A stretch of DNA of 5,213 nt. Source: Lachnospiraceae bacterium. Its GTDB lineage: Bacteria > Bacillota > Clostridia > Lachnospirales > Lachnospiraceae. Numbering within the stretch: the first letter of the stretch is position 1; every line of letters starts with the position of its first letter. Positions 1-5,213 of this stretch are shown here, piece by piece. The stretch lies in NCBI GenBank assembly GCA_003488965.1, contig DNJW01000186.1, positions 752-5,964 on the forward strand, written 5' to 3'. The position numbers and the translations under genes are program-made. Below the pieces are notes generated by a model. It saw only the letters and a list, made by a program, of their open reading frames with translations, was not told the DNA's origin and searched no databases.

Positions 1-1
1 T

Positions 2-190
2 CAGGAAGTCCAGGCAGTGCAGGAAACAAAAAAAGCTCAGGAAGTCCAGGCAGTGCAGGAAACAAAAAAAGTTCAGGAAGTCCGGGCGGTGCAGGAAACA
101 AAAAAGGTTCAGGAGGTCCAGGCAATGCAGGAAACAAAAAAGGTTCAGGAGGTCCAGGCAATGCAGGAGCCTCAAGAAATTCAGGAGTCT
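2..190 (+). repeat. 36-bp in-frame tandem repeat (four full copies plus partial ends)
   Basis: Full units start at 17, 53, 89 and 125. The last 15 bases of an earlier unit are visible at 2-16, so the array continues left of the window. A degenerate unit begins at 161 and fades by about 190. Each unit is exactly 12 codons. Copies 1 and 2 are nearly identical, while copies 3 and 4 share A-to-G changes (AAAAAAG becoming AAAAAGG; GAAGTC becoming GAGGTC in copies 3 and 4). This gradient is typical of arrays that grow and shrink by slippage or unequal recombination. Copy number is likely variable between strains (inference). Confidence 0.93.
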
Positions 191-430
191 CAGGGGGAAG
201 ACGAAGTAAAGCTTGACCCTATGGTAATTGAGTTTCTGGATGCATCCAGTTATGATGAACGTCTGAATATCCTTTCCGGCCTTCACCATCGGATTACGGA
301 TAGCATGATAGATATTATGTCTGCCGCTATGGATATAGAAGTGAAACCGGGAGATATTGAGGAGCGGTATGCGGAATTCCGTAGCTGCCTTGCTATGATG
401 GAACGGTTTGAGTGCAACAGACTGAGATAA
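2..430 (+). CDS. Hypothetical protein, 5' partial, with 12-residue N-terminal tandem repeats
   Basis: I do not recognise a named family. The reading frame is open to the left edge, so the true start lies upstream; the GTG and ATG codons at 17, 53, 89, 125 and 161 are merely the first codons of repeat units and are poor start candidates. The visible part is 142 codons. About 63 residues are Gln/Glu/Lys/Val-rich repeats of the type VQETKKVQEVQA, with no cysteine or aromatic residue and no hydrophobic segment, likely helical or extended. They are followed by about 75 non-repetitive residues starting near LDPMVIEFLDASSYDERL and ending MERFECNRLR. This end looks like a small helical domain with conserved-looking character, and I have an impression of similar tails in Lachnospiraceae hypothetical proteins, but that is memory and not a search. 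It ends 25 bases before sfsA-mutY on the same strand, so they probably share a transcript. Frame choice is supported by the well-formed domain and by the stop just ahead of the next gene. Confidence 0.75.
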   Translation, partial: QEVQAVQETKKAQEVQAVQETKKVQEVRAVQETKKVQEVQAMQETKKVQEVQAMQEPQEIQESQGEDEVKLDPMVIEFLDASSYDERLNILSGLHHRITDSMIDIMSAAMDIEVKPGDIEERYAEFRSCLAMMERFECNRLR

Positions 431-455
431 AAATGCGGACAAAGGTACATGGAAG

Positions 456-2234
456 ATGGAATACGAAAGAATTGCAGAGGGAAGATTTTTAAGCAGGCAA
501 AACCGTTTTATTGCTTATGTGGATATTGGGGGGAAGACGGAAAAAGTACATGTGAAAAATACCGGAAGATGCAAAGAACTCCTGGTGGAAAATGCAGAGG
601 TATACTTGGAAAAAAGCAGGAAAGAGGGACGGAAGACCGGCTATGATTTAGTAGCCGTAAGAAAAGGAAAGCGTCTTATCAATATGGATTCCAATGCTCC
701 TAATAAAGCGGTGGGAGAGTGGCTGCTGAAAAAAGAACTGTTTCCTTCTTTAAAAGAGGTACGGGCCGAGAAAACCTATAAGAATTCCCGGTTCGATTTT
801 TATATAGAAACAGAAGAAGAAAAAGTCTTTCTGGAGGTAAAGGGAGTGACACTGGAACGGGAAAACGGAGCTTATTTCCCGGATGCTCCCTCCGAACGGG
901 CAGTGAAGCATGTGGAAGAACTGATGGAAGCGGTAAAGGAAGGATATAAAGCATATATTTTGTTTGTGATACAGATGAAAGGAATTGCATTTTTTTCTCC
1001 TAACGTAGAAACCCATCCGGCATTTGCCGAGGTGTTGGAAAAGGCGAAGGAAGCAGGAGTGAAAATTCTTGCTTATGACTGCGGGGTGACGCCGGATTCG
1101 ATGGAAATCGGAAGTCCTGTAGCGGTAAGGCTGCCTAAGGAAGAGGAAAAGCAGCTTCTGCATCAGATTGCCGGACCGCTTTTAAAATGGTATGACAGGG
1201 GGAGGCGCATCCTTCCGTGGCGGGAGAACCCGCAGCCATATTATGTATGGCTGTCGGAAATTATGCTGCAGCAGACCAGAGTGGAGGCGGTAAAACCCTA
1301 TTTTGACCGTTTTATCCGTAAAGTGCCGGATATTCCGTCGCTGGCGGAGATGGAGGAGGACAAACTGGTGAAATTGTGGGAGGGACTGGGGTATTATAAC
1401 CGTGTCCGCAATTTGCAGAAGGCAGCCCGGATAATTGCGGAAAAATATGGAGGCAGGATGCCATCAGAGTATGAGAAACTGCTGGAACTGCCGGGTATCG
1501 GAAACTATACCGCAGGAGCCATTGCATCTATCGCTTACCAGAAGGCAGTTCCGGCAGTGGATGGAAATGTGCTGAGGGTTCTTTCCAGACTGAGGGCGGA
1601 CGGGGAGGACATATTATCCCAGAAAACGAAAGCGAGGGTGGAAAAGGAACTGCTGGAAATGATTCCCAGGGACAGACCGGGGGATTTTAATCAGGCTTTG
1701 ATGGAGCTGGGCGCTATGGTATGCCTGCCTAACGGGGAACCGAAATGCGGGGAATGCCCTTGGGAAAAACTCTGCCAGGCGCACCGGCAGGGAAGGACTG
1801 GGGAATTTCCGAAGAAAAAAGCAAAAAAGGCGAGAAAAATCGAGAAGAAGACAGTTCTTGTAGTCAGGGATGAAGAAAAGACGGCTTTCCGTAAGCGGCC
1901 GGAAAAAGGGCTGTTGGCAGGAATGTACGAGTTCCCTGTGCTGGAAGGTCATTTAAAGGAAGAAGAGGTACTGGAAGAGCTGAAAAAAACCGGGTTAAAA
2001 GTGCTGCATATTAAACGGATAGGGGATTCCAAACATATTTTTTCTCATAAAGAATGGCATATGGTAGGATATGCGGTACGGGTGGACGAGCTGGAACGGC
2101 CTGAAAATGCGGGATTTAAGCAGGATTGGATATTTATTGATAAGAAGGAAGCCAGGGGAAATTACCCGATACCCTCCGCTTATGCAGCCTACGCGGAATA
2201 TTTGGGTTTGAAATTAGGAGTGGAAAAGAAATGA
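456..2234 (+). CDS. mutY: SfsA nuclease - MutY adenine glycosylase fusion protein
   Basis: This is one uninterrupted 592-codon frame holding two full proteins. Residues 1-228 are SfsA: GRFLSRQNRF near the start, VHVKNTGR at 31-38, SRFDFY at 111-116 (Asp114), FLEVKGVTL at 125-133 (Glu127, Lys129) and FPDAPSERAVKHVEEL at 141-156, giving the D...ExK pattern of PD-(D/E)XK nucleases. Residues about 235-592 are MutY, which removes adenine opposite 8-oxoguanine: WLSEIMLQQT with catalytic Glu268, helix-hairpin-helix LPGIGNYTAGAI at 345-356, Asp369 in VDGNV, 4Fe-4S cysteines 423, 431, 434 and 440, a Lys-rich linker at 454-465, then a NUDIX-like lesion-reading domain with the FSH motif at 529-531. No Met lies between the two parts in the usual MutY start position, so a true fusion is likely. 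The ATG at 456 is preceded by AAAGG at 441-445 and matches the usual SfsA start. Each half is of normal length, and all key residues are present. The symbol given is for the MutY half; the other half is sfsA. Confidence 0.95.
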   Translation: MEYERIAEGRFLSRQNRFIAYVDIGGKTEKVHVKNTGRCKELLVENAEVYLEKSRKEGRKTGYDLVAVRKGKRLINMDSNAPNKAVGEWLLKKELFPSLKEVRAEKTYKNSRFDFYIETEEEKVFLEVKGVTLERENGAYFPDAPSERAVKHVEELMEAVKEGYKAYILFVIQMKGIAFFSPNVETHPAFAEVLEKAKEAGVKILAYDCGVTPDSMEIGSPVAVRLPKEEEKQLLHQIAGPLLKWYDRGRRILPWRENPQPYYVWLSEIMLQQTRVEAVKPYFDRFIRKVPDIPSLAEMEEDKLVKLWEGLGYYNRVRNLQKAARIIAEKYGGRMPSEYEKLLELPGIGNYTAGAIASIAYQKAVPAVDGNVLRVLSRLRADGEDILSQKTKARVEKELLEMIPRDRPGDFNQALMELGAMVCLPNGEPKCGECPWEKLCQAHRQGRTGEFPKKKAKKARKIEKKTVLVVRDEEKTAFRKRPEKGLLAGMYEFPVLEGHLKEEEVLEELKKTGLKVLHIKRIGDSKHIFSHKEWHMVGYAVRVDELERPENAGFKQDWIFIDKKEARGNYPIPSAYAAYAEYLGLKLGVEKK

Positions 2235-3256
2235 AATTATTGACAGTGACAATACCTTGTTACAACTCTGAGGAATACATGGAAAAATGCATCGGCTCTT
2301 TGCTTACGGGAGGAGAAGATGTGGAACTGATTATTGTAAATGACGGTTCTACGGACCGGACAAGGGAGATTGCGGACAGATATGCGCAGGAGTATCCGTC
2401 TGTGGTAAAGGTTATCCATAAAGAAAACGGAGGACACGGTTCTGCAGTGAATGCGGGAATGGCGAATGCCTCCGGGCTGTTTTTTAAGGTAGTGGACAGT
2501 GATGACTGGGTAAAAGAAAGCGAATACCGGAAAATACTGGAATTCCTCCGGGAGGCAGCCGGAGGCGAAACAGTGCTGGATATGTTAATCAGCAATTTTG
2601 TATATGAAAAACAAGGGGAAAAAAAGAATAAAGTAATGCGTTACCGCCATGCTTTGCCCAGAGACGAGATGTTTACATGGAAACAGGTCAGGCATTTTCA
2701 TAAAGGGCAGTATATACTGATGCATTCCGTTATATTCAGGACAAAACTGCTGCAGGAGTGCGGACTGAAACTGCCGGAAAATACCTTTTACGTGGATAAT
2801 CTTTTTGTATTTGAACCTCTGCCCTATGTAAGAAACATGTACTATATGGATGTTAATTTTTACCGCTATTATATCGGGCGGGAAGGGCAGTCGGTAAATG
2901 AGACTATTATGATATCAAGAATTGACCAGCAGATTAAAGTAAACAAGATTATGGTTGATTATATGGTGGAAAATAAGCAGAAGCTGAAAAGCAACCGCAA
3001 GATGTGCAGTTATATGACAAATTATCTGGAAATTATTACCACGGTATCTTCTATACTGTTAATCCGCGGGGGAACGGAAGAGCATTTGGAAAAGAAGAAA
3101 GAATTATGGAATTACATTAAGCAGAAGGATAAGGTTCTGTATATACGGCTAAGATACGGAATTCTTGGAAATTCCATGAATCTTCCGGGAAAAGGCGGAA
3201 GAAAGATTTCGATGGAAGGATACAGAATCTGTCAGAGATTTTTTAAATTTAACTGA
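2231..3256 (+). CDS. Glycosyltransferase family 2 protein
   Basis: This 341-residue enzyme has an N-terminal GT-A fold: TVTIPCYNSEEYMEKCIGSL at 5-24, VNDGSTDRT at 36-44 (Asp38 for the nucleotide), ENGGHGSAVNAGM at 65-77, and the metal-binding VDSDDW at 88-93. These are the hallmarks of inverting family 2 transferases using nucleotide-sugar donors. Residues from about 140 on (FYVDNLF at 186-192, YRYYIGREGQSVN at 211-223) form the acceptor side, which I cannot assign to a substrate. There is no signal peptide and no clear membrane anchor, only a short hydrophobic stretch at 269-278, so it is probably cytosolic or loosely membrane-bound. The start overlaps the preceding stop as ATGA, with AGGAG at 2216-2220 ten bases upstream, implying translational coupling to the sfsA-mutY gene. 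Likely roles are cell-surface polysaccharide or glycolipid synthesis; the donor and acceptor are unknown. Confidence 0.92.
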   Translation: MKLLTVTIPCYNSEEYMEKCIGSLLTGGEDVELIIVNDGSTDRTREIADRYAQEYPSVVKVIHKENGGHGSAVNAGMANASGLFFKVVDSDDWVKESEYRKILEFLREAAGGETVLDMLISNFVYEKQGEKKNKVMRYRHALPRDEMFTWKQVRHFHKGQYILMHSVIFRTKLLQECGLKLPENTFYVDNLFVFEPLPYVRNMYYMDVNFYRYYIGREGQSVNETIMISRIDQQIKVNKIMVDYMVENKQKLKSNRKMCSYMTNYLEIITTVSSILLIRGGTEEHLEKKKELWNYIKQKDKVLYIRLRYGILGNSMNLPGKGGRKISMEGYRICQRFFKFN

Positions 3257-3268
3257 TAATAAAGTAAG

Positions 3269-3297
3269 AACGCCGCAGTCAGTTAATCTGCGGCGTT
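3269..3297. terminator. Shared hairpin terminator between convergent genes
   Basis: AACGCCGCAG at 3269-3278 pairs perfectly with CTGCGGCGTT at 3288-3297 around a 9-base loop. On the plus strand it lies 13 bases after the glycosyltransferase stop and is followed by the T-rich run GCTTTCTTTCTC. On the minus strand it is followed by CTTACTTTATT. The T tracts are interrupted on both sides, so strength is uncertain, but position and stem fit a bidirectional intrinsic terminator. Its loop and right arm are also the last codons of the minus-strand phosphatase gene. Confidence 0.8.
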
Positions 3298-3971
3298 GCT
3301 TTCTTTCTCATCCGGGATCTTTCCCTGTAGACTGTTACAATATCATATTTATATACGACACCATACATAACTGCGGCCATGATAAATGCGGTGACTACAT
3401 CAAAAACGGAATGCTGTTTGATGAACATGGTGGACAGTATGATGGAAGAACTTAAAAGCAGGGAAACTGCATGTATTCTCTTTTTGTCCGTAAGCTGTCT
3501 GTTTTTTATAATGGCAAAATGGGCAGCCAGTGAATTATAAACATGGATGCTGGGCCATAGATTAGTCGGGGTATCCGTACGGTAAATGCAGCTTACCATC
3601 CAGGTGAAAATATTGCTTCTTGGCATAACCTTTGGGCGCAGATGCTGGCCGTTGGGAAACAAGGTGGAAATAATCAAAAAGATGGTCATTCCCGTAAAGA
3701 GAAAAATACATGCCCTATAGTAGTCGTCTTTATTTTTAAAGAACAAATAAACGACCACTGCTGAAACATAGACAAACCATAAAAGATAAGGGATGATAAA
3801 TATTTCGCAAAAGGGAATGTAGTCGTCCAATGTTACGTGAATAATCTTATAATTTTTTGTCACCTTCTGTTCCAGCCAGATAAACCAGGATAAGTAAATG
3901 AAGCCGTAAATCAGAAGCGGAATGGCATGTTTGTATTTTTCATAGAAATACTTAAACTGATACCTTTTCAT
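3279..3971 (-). CDS. PAP2/AUR1-like membrane lipid phosphatase or phosphotransferase
   Basis: This 230-residue integral membrane protein has hydrophobic segments at about 15-32, 55-78, 87-104, 167-184 and 189-208. Two PAP2 catalytic blocks are present: PSIHVYNS at 140-147 (His143) and KQHSVFDV at 185-192 (His187, Asp191), which give the His-His-Asp triad of PAP2 and AUR1-type enzymes. The classic first block (K-x6-RP) is not recognisable; instead there is FPNGQHLRPKVMPR at 105-118, closer in feel to the AUR1/PAP2_3 branch. Likely activity is removal or transfer of phosphate on a lipid such as phosphatidic acid or a polyprenyl phosphate, at the membrane; the substrate is not known. The chosen start at 3971 has a perfect AGGAGG nine bases upstream. 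The frame stays open to an ATG at 4055, but that start lacks a ribosome binding site and would add a charged 28-residue tail. The gene lies 120 bases downstream of the lipid kinase on the same strand. Confidence 0.88.
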   Translation of the reverse strand: MKRYQFKYFYEKYKHAIPLLIYGFIYLSWFIWLEQKVTKNYKIIHVTLDDYIPFCEIFIIPYLLWFVYVSAVVVYLFFKNKDDYYRACIFLFTGMTIFLIISTLFPNGQHLRPKVMPRSNIFTWMVSCIYRTDTPTNLWPSIHVYNSLAAHFAIIKNRQLTDKKRIHAVSLLLSSSIILSTMFIKQHSVFDVVTAFIMAAVMYGVVYKYDIVTVYRERSRMRKKATPQIN

Positions 3972-3978
3972 AATAAAG

Positions 3979-3987
3979 CTCCTCCTC
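3979..3987 (-). promoter_or_regulatory. Ribosome binding site deciding the phosphatase start
   Basis: The minus strand reads AGGAGGAGC here, with AGGAGG ending nine bases before the ATG at 3971. This full anti-16S match favours the 230-residue protein over the in-frame ATG codons further upstream at 3989, 4004 and 4055, which lack comparable sites. Confidence 0.85.
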
Positions 3988-4091
3988 ATAAAAAACCCTT
4001 TCATACGTAAAGATACTCTAAAAATATTTTCTCTTAAAGTTTTAATTATTGGCATTTATATAAAATATGATAAATGTCATGGTCGGATTCC
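3988..4091 (-). other. A+T-rich leader between lipid kinase and phosphatase genes
   Basis: This stretch holds no recognised gene. It includes an A+T-rich inverted repeat, CATTTAT (4053-4059) and ATAAATG (4070-4076) with a 10-base spacer. No GC-rich terminator follows the kinase stop, so readthrough from the kinase into the phosphatase is plausible. I did not find a convincing -35/-10 pair on the minus strand; the best combination (TTTAAG, 17 bases, TATCTT) is weak. The phosphatase may therefore depend on kinase transcription, a weak local promoter, or both. Confidence 0.4.
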
Positions 4092-5069
4092 CTACATCAT
4101 CAGTTTTAATTTCTGAGGCAGACAGGAAACGGTAATATTGTCGGACTGTATATAAACTTCCCCGTCGGTATGGACCCATAAAGGAATGGATGTCCGGAAT
4201 GTTACCTTTGAGACGGAATAATGCCTGATGGCAGAAAATATATAATGTTTCCCCCAGAAGGCAGTGGGAAGGGCGGCAAGTATAACCGGCTTAGGGATAT
4301 TTCCCACCACACATAAGTCAAGTTTTCCGTCGCAGGCATCTGCCATAGGGCAGAACTGGAATCCTCCTCCTTCATATTTATGTATCATAAATGCGGTAAA
4401 AAGAATGCGGTTCAGATGAACCGGCGTTTCTTCTCCGTCCAGATAAATATCGCAGGAGGCCGCTTTGGCAGCAATTAGCTGCCGCAGGGCAATGGCAAGA
4501 TAGGTCAGCTTGCCAAGCCCCAGTTTATTTAAAGTTTTTTTAAAACGTGAGGCAAGCGCCTCTTCGCATACGGCGGCATCGAAACCGATTCCGCTGCTGA
4601 CAGCAAAAAATCTTTGATTGGATATGGAATCCGTCTTAATCCGCGACCGCTTTCCTGAGGTATTCCCATAGGTAAGAAGACCGATATCCATTGTGCGCAT
4701 GCAGCGTCCTTCCAAAATAGTATGAAGGATGGAGGCAGGGTCTTTTGGAAGCTTCAAATCTCTTGCTAAATCGTTGCTGGAACCGGTGGGAATGTAGCCG
4801 AGCAGGACATTTTCAAAGTTATAGATGCCCTGAAGGGCTTCGTTTACAGTGCCGTCACCGCCCAGAATAATCAGCTTTACAAGAGGTTTTTCTTTCCCTG
4901 TTTTATCGGGGGCAGTCAGTTTGGCTACTGCTTTGGTCACATGACCGGCACTCTTTGAGTAAAGAACCTTGTAAGGGACCTCCTTTTCCTTAAATATCCG
5001 CTCCAAGGCTGCCCAGATTGCGCGGCCTTTGCCGGATTTGGAAGCCGGATTGACAATTACATAATACAT
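4092..5069 (-). CDS. Diacylglycerol/lipid kinase, YegS/Rv2252/BmrU family
   Basis: This 325-residue protein carries the diacylglycerol kinase catalytic fold: NPASKSGKG at 7-15 at the N-terminus, LGGDGTVNEAL at 69-79 (the nucleotide-binding GGDGT), GYIPTGSSNDLARDL at 91-105, SSGIGFDAAVCEEAL at 158-172, DGKLDLCVVG at 247-256 and HTDGE at 300-304, the conserved acidic motif near the active site in DgkB-like kinases. Length is typical of the family. It should use ATP to phosphorylate diacylglycerol or a related lipid, giving phosphatidic acid, working from the cytosol at the membrane surface. The exact lipid cannot be told from sequence. The start at 5069 is chosen because GGAGG at 5076-5080 sits six bases upstream and because family members begin just before the NP.S..GKG motif; an in-frame ATG at 5099 would add ten residues without a ribosome binding site. 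It is transcribed from its own promoter at 5126-5154, with the PAP2-like gene next downstream. Confidence 0.94.
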   Translation of the reverse strand: MYYVIVNPASKSGKGRAIWAALERIFKEKEVPYKVLYSKSAGHVTKAVAKLTAPDKTGKEKPLVKLIILGGDGTVNEALQGIYNFENVLLGYIPTGSSNDLARDLKLPKDPASILHTILEGRCMRTMDIGLLTYGNTSGKRSRIKTDSISNQRFFAVSSGIGFDAAVCEEALASRFKKTLNKLGLGKLTYLAIALRQLIAAKAASCDIYLDGEETPVHLNRILFTAFMIHKYEGGGFQFCPMADACDGKLDLCVVGNIPKPVILAALPTAFWGKHYIFSAIRHYSVSKVTFRTSIPLWVHTDGEVYIQSDNITVSCLPQKLKLMM

Positions 5070-5075
5070 TTGTGT

Positions 5076-5080
5076 CCTCC
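5076..5080 (-). promoter_or_regulatory. Ribosome binding site deciding the lipid kinase start
   Basis: The minus strand reads GGAGG six bases before the ATG at 5069. The alternative upstream ATG at 5099 has no purine-rich site ahead of it, so the shorter 325-residue product is preferred. Confidence 0.8.
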
Positions 5081-5125
5081 ATATTTGACTCGCTGCCATT
5101 TATCGTCTGTTTTTTGCCATCCACC

Positions 5126-5154
5126 ATTTTAACAGTATTTTATCATGATGTAAA
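5126..5154 (-). promoter_or_regulatory. Sigma-A type promoter of the lipid kinase gene, extended -10
   Basis: On the minus strand the -35 box TTTACA (5149-5154) and the -10 box TAAAAT (5126-5131) are separated by exactly 17 bases, and a TG lies one base before the -10 box. Matches are five of six at each box. Transcription would start near 5119, leaving a leader of about 50 bases. The bases at 5156-5213 upstream are very A+T-rich with A and T tracts, which could act as an UP element. Confidence 0.75.
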
Positions 5155-5213
5155 GAAAACATTCCGTATATAATTCTTAAAAATTTTTTAAAATATATTC
5201 TTTTTATTATATT

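Noticed and set aside
2..190. CRISPR-like array because the repeat is 36 bp
   Set aside because: Units are directly abutting with no spacers, and they stay in one coding frame that runs into a normal protein domain.
1..216. Collagen-like Gly/Ser/Pro reading frame on the plus strand
   Set aside because: It has no start in the window, stops at 214-216 and arises because a stop-free 36-bp repeat is open in every forward frame. The frame ending at 430 continues into a plausible domain.
449..646. Small plus-strand ORF starting at 449
   Set aside because: It overlaps the SfsA start in another frame, and its product has no recognisable features. The 456 frame has every SfsA motif.
700..1952. Several antisense ORFs across the sfsA-mutY gene
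   Set aside because: They are shadows of a strongly coding frame, rich in Phe/Leu/Pro/Arg as expected from reverse-reading Glu/Lys-rich codons, and lack ribosome binding sites.
2237..2595. Antisense ORFs at the start of the glycosyltransferase
   Set aside because: They oppose the conserved GT-A motifs and show no protein-like features of their own.
3972..4055. N-terminal extension of the phosphatase to the ATG at 4055
   Set aside because: No ribosome binding site precedes 4055, the region is A+T-rich like an intergenic spacer, and a perfect AGGAGG fixes the start at 3971.
5070..5099. N-terminal extension of the lipid kinase to the ATG at 5099
   Set aside because: There is no ribosome binding site ahead of it, and the family normally starts right before the NP.S..GKG motif, which the 5069 start gives.

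Overview
The window looks like ordinary chromosomal DNA from a low-to-mid GC Firmicute, most likely a clostridial gut-type bacterium of the Lachnospiraceae. This rests on strong AGGAGG-type ribosome binding sites, an A+T-rich extended -10 promoter, lysine/glutamate-rich proteins, and the sequence style of SfsA, MutY and the YegS/BmrU-type lipid kinase. The genus is an inference. No mobile element, tRNA, rRNA or CRISPR array was seen.

Layout. Positions 2-3256 hold a plus-strand gene train whose promoter lies outside the window. It begins with the 3' part of a hypothetical gene, whose visible N-terminal part is a 36-bp (12-codon) tandem repeat and whose end is a compact unrepeated domain. After 25 bases comes a 592-codon gene fusing a complete SfsA nuclease to a complete MutY adenine glycosylase. 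A family 2 glycosyltransferase follows, its start overlapping the MutY stop by 4 bases. Two convergent genes lie on the minus strand: a diacylglycerol/lipid kinase (start 5069) and, downstream of it, a PAP2/AUR1-like membrane phosphatase (start 3971, end 3279). A 10-bp GC-rich hairpin at 3269-3297 separates the two gene trains and serves as a shared terminator; it overlaps the last codons of the phosphatase gene.

Function. The SfsA-MutY protein joins a PD-(D/E)XK-type nuclease fold to the glycosylase that removes adenine mispaired with 8-oxoguanine, so it probably acts in oxidative DNA damage repair. The glycosyltransferase is coupled to it by translation, but no biochemical link is evident. 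The minus-strand pair is a lipid kinase that makes phosphatidic acid or a similar lipid phosphate, plus a membrane enzyme of a fold that removes or transfers lipid phosphates. Together they could set a lipid phosphorylation balance.

The points most worth a second look are the SfsA-MutY fusion and the repeat-bearing hypothetical protein just ahead of it. I see no clear evidence of a wholly new multi-gene system.
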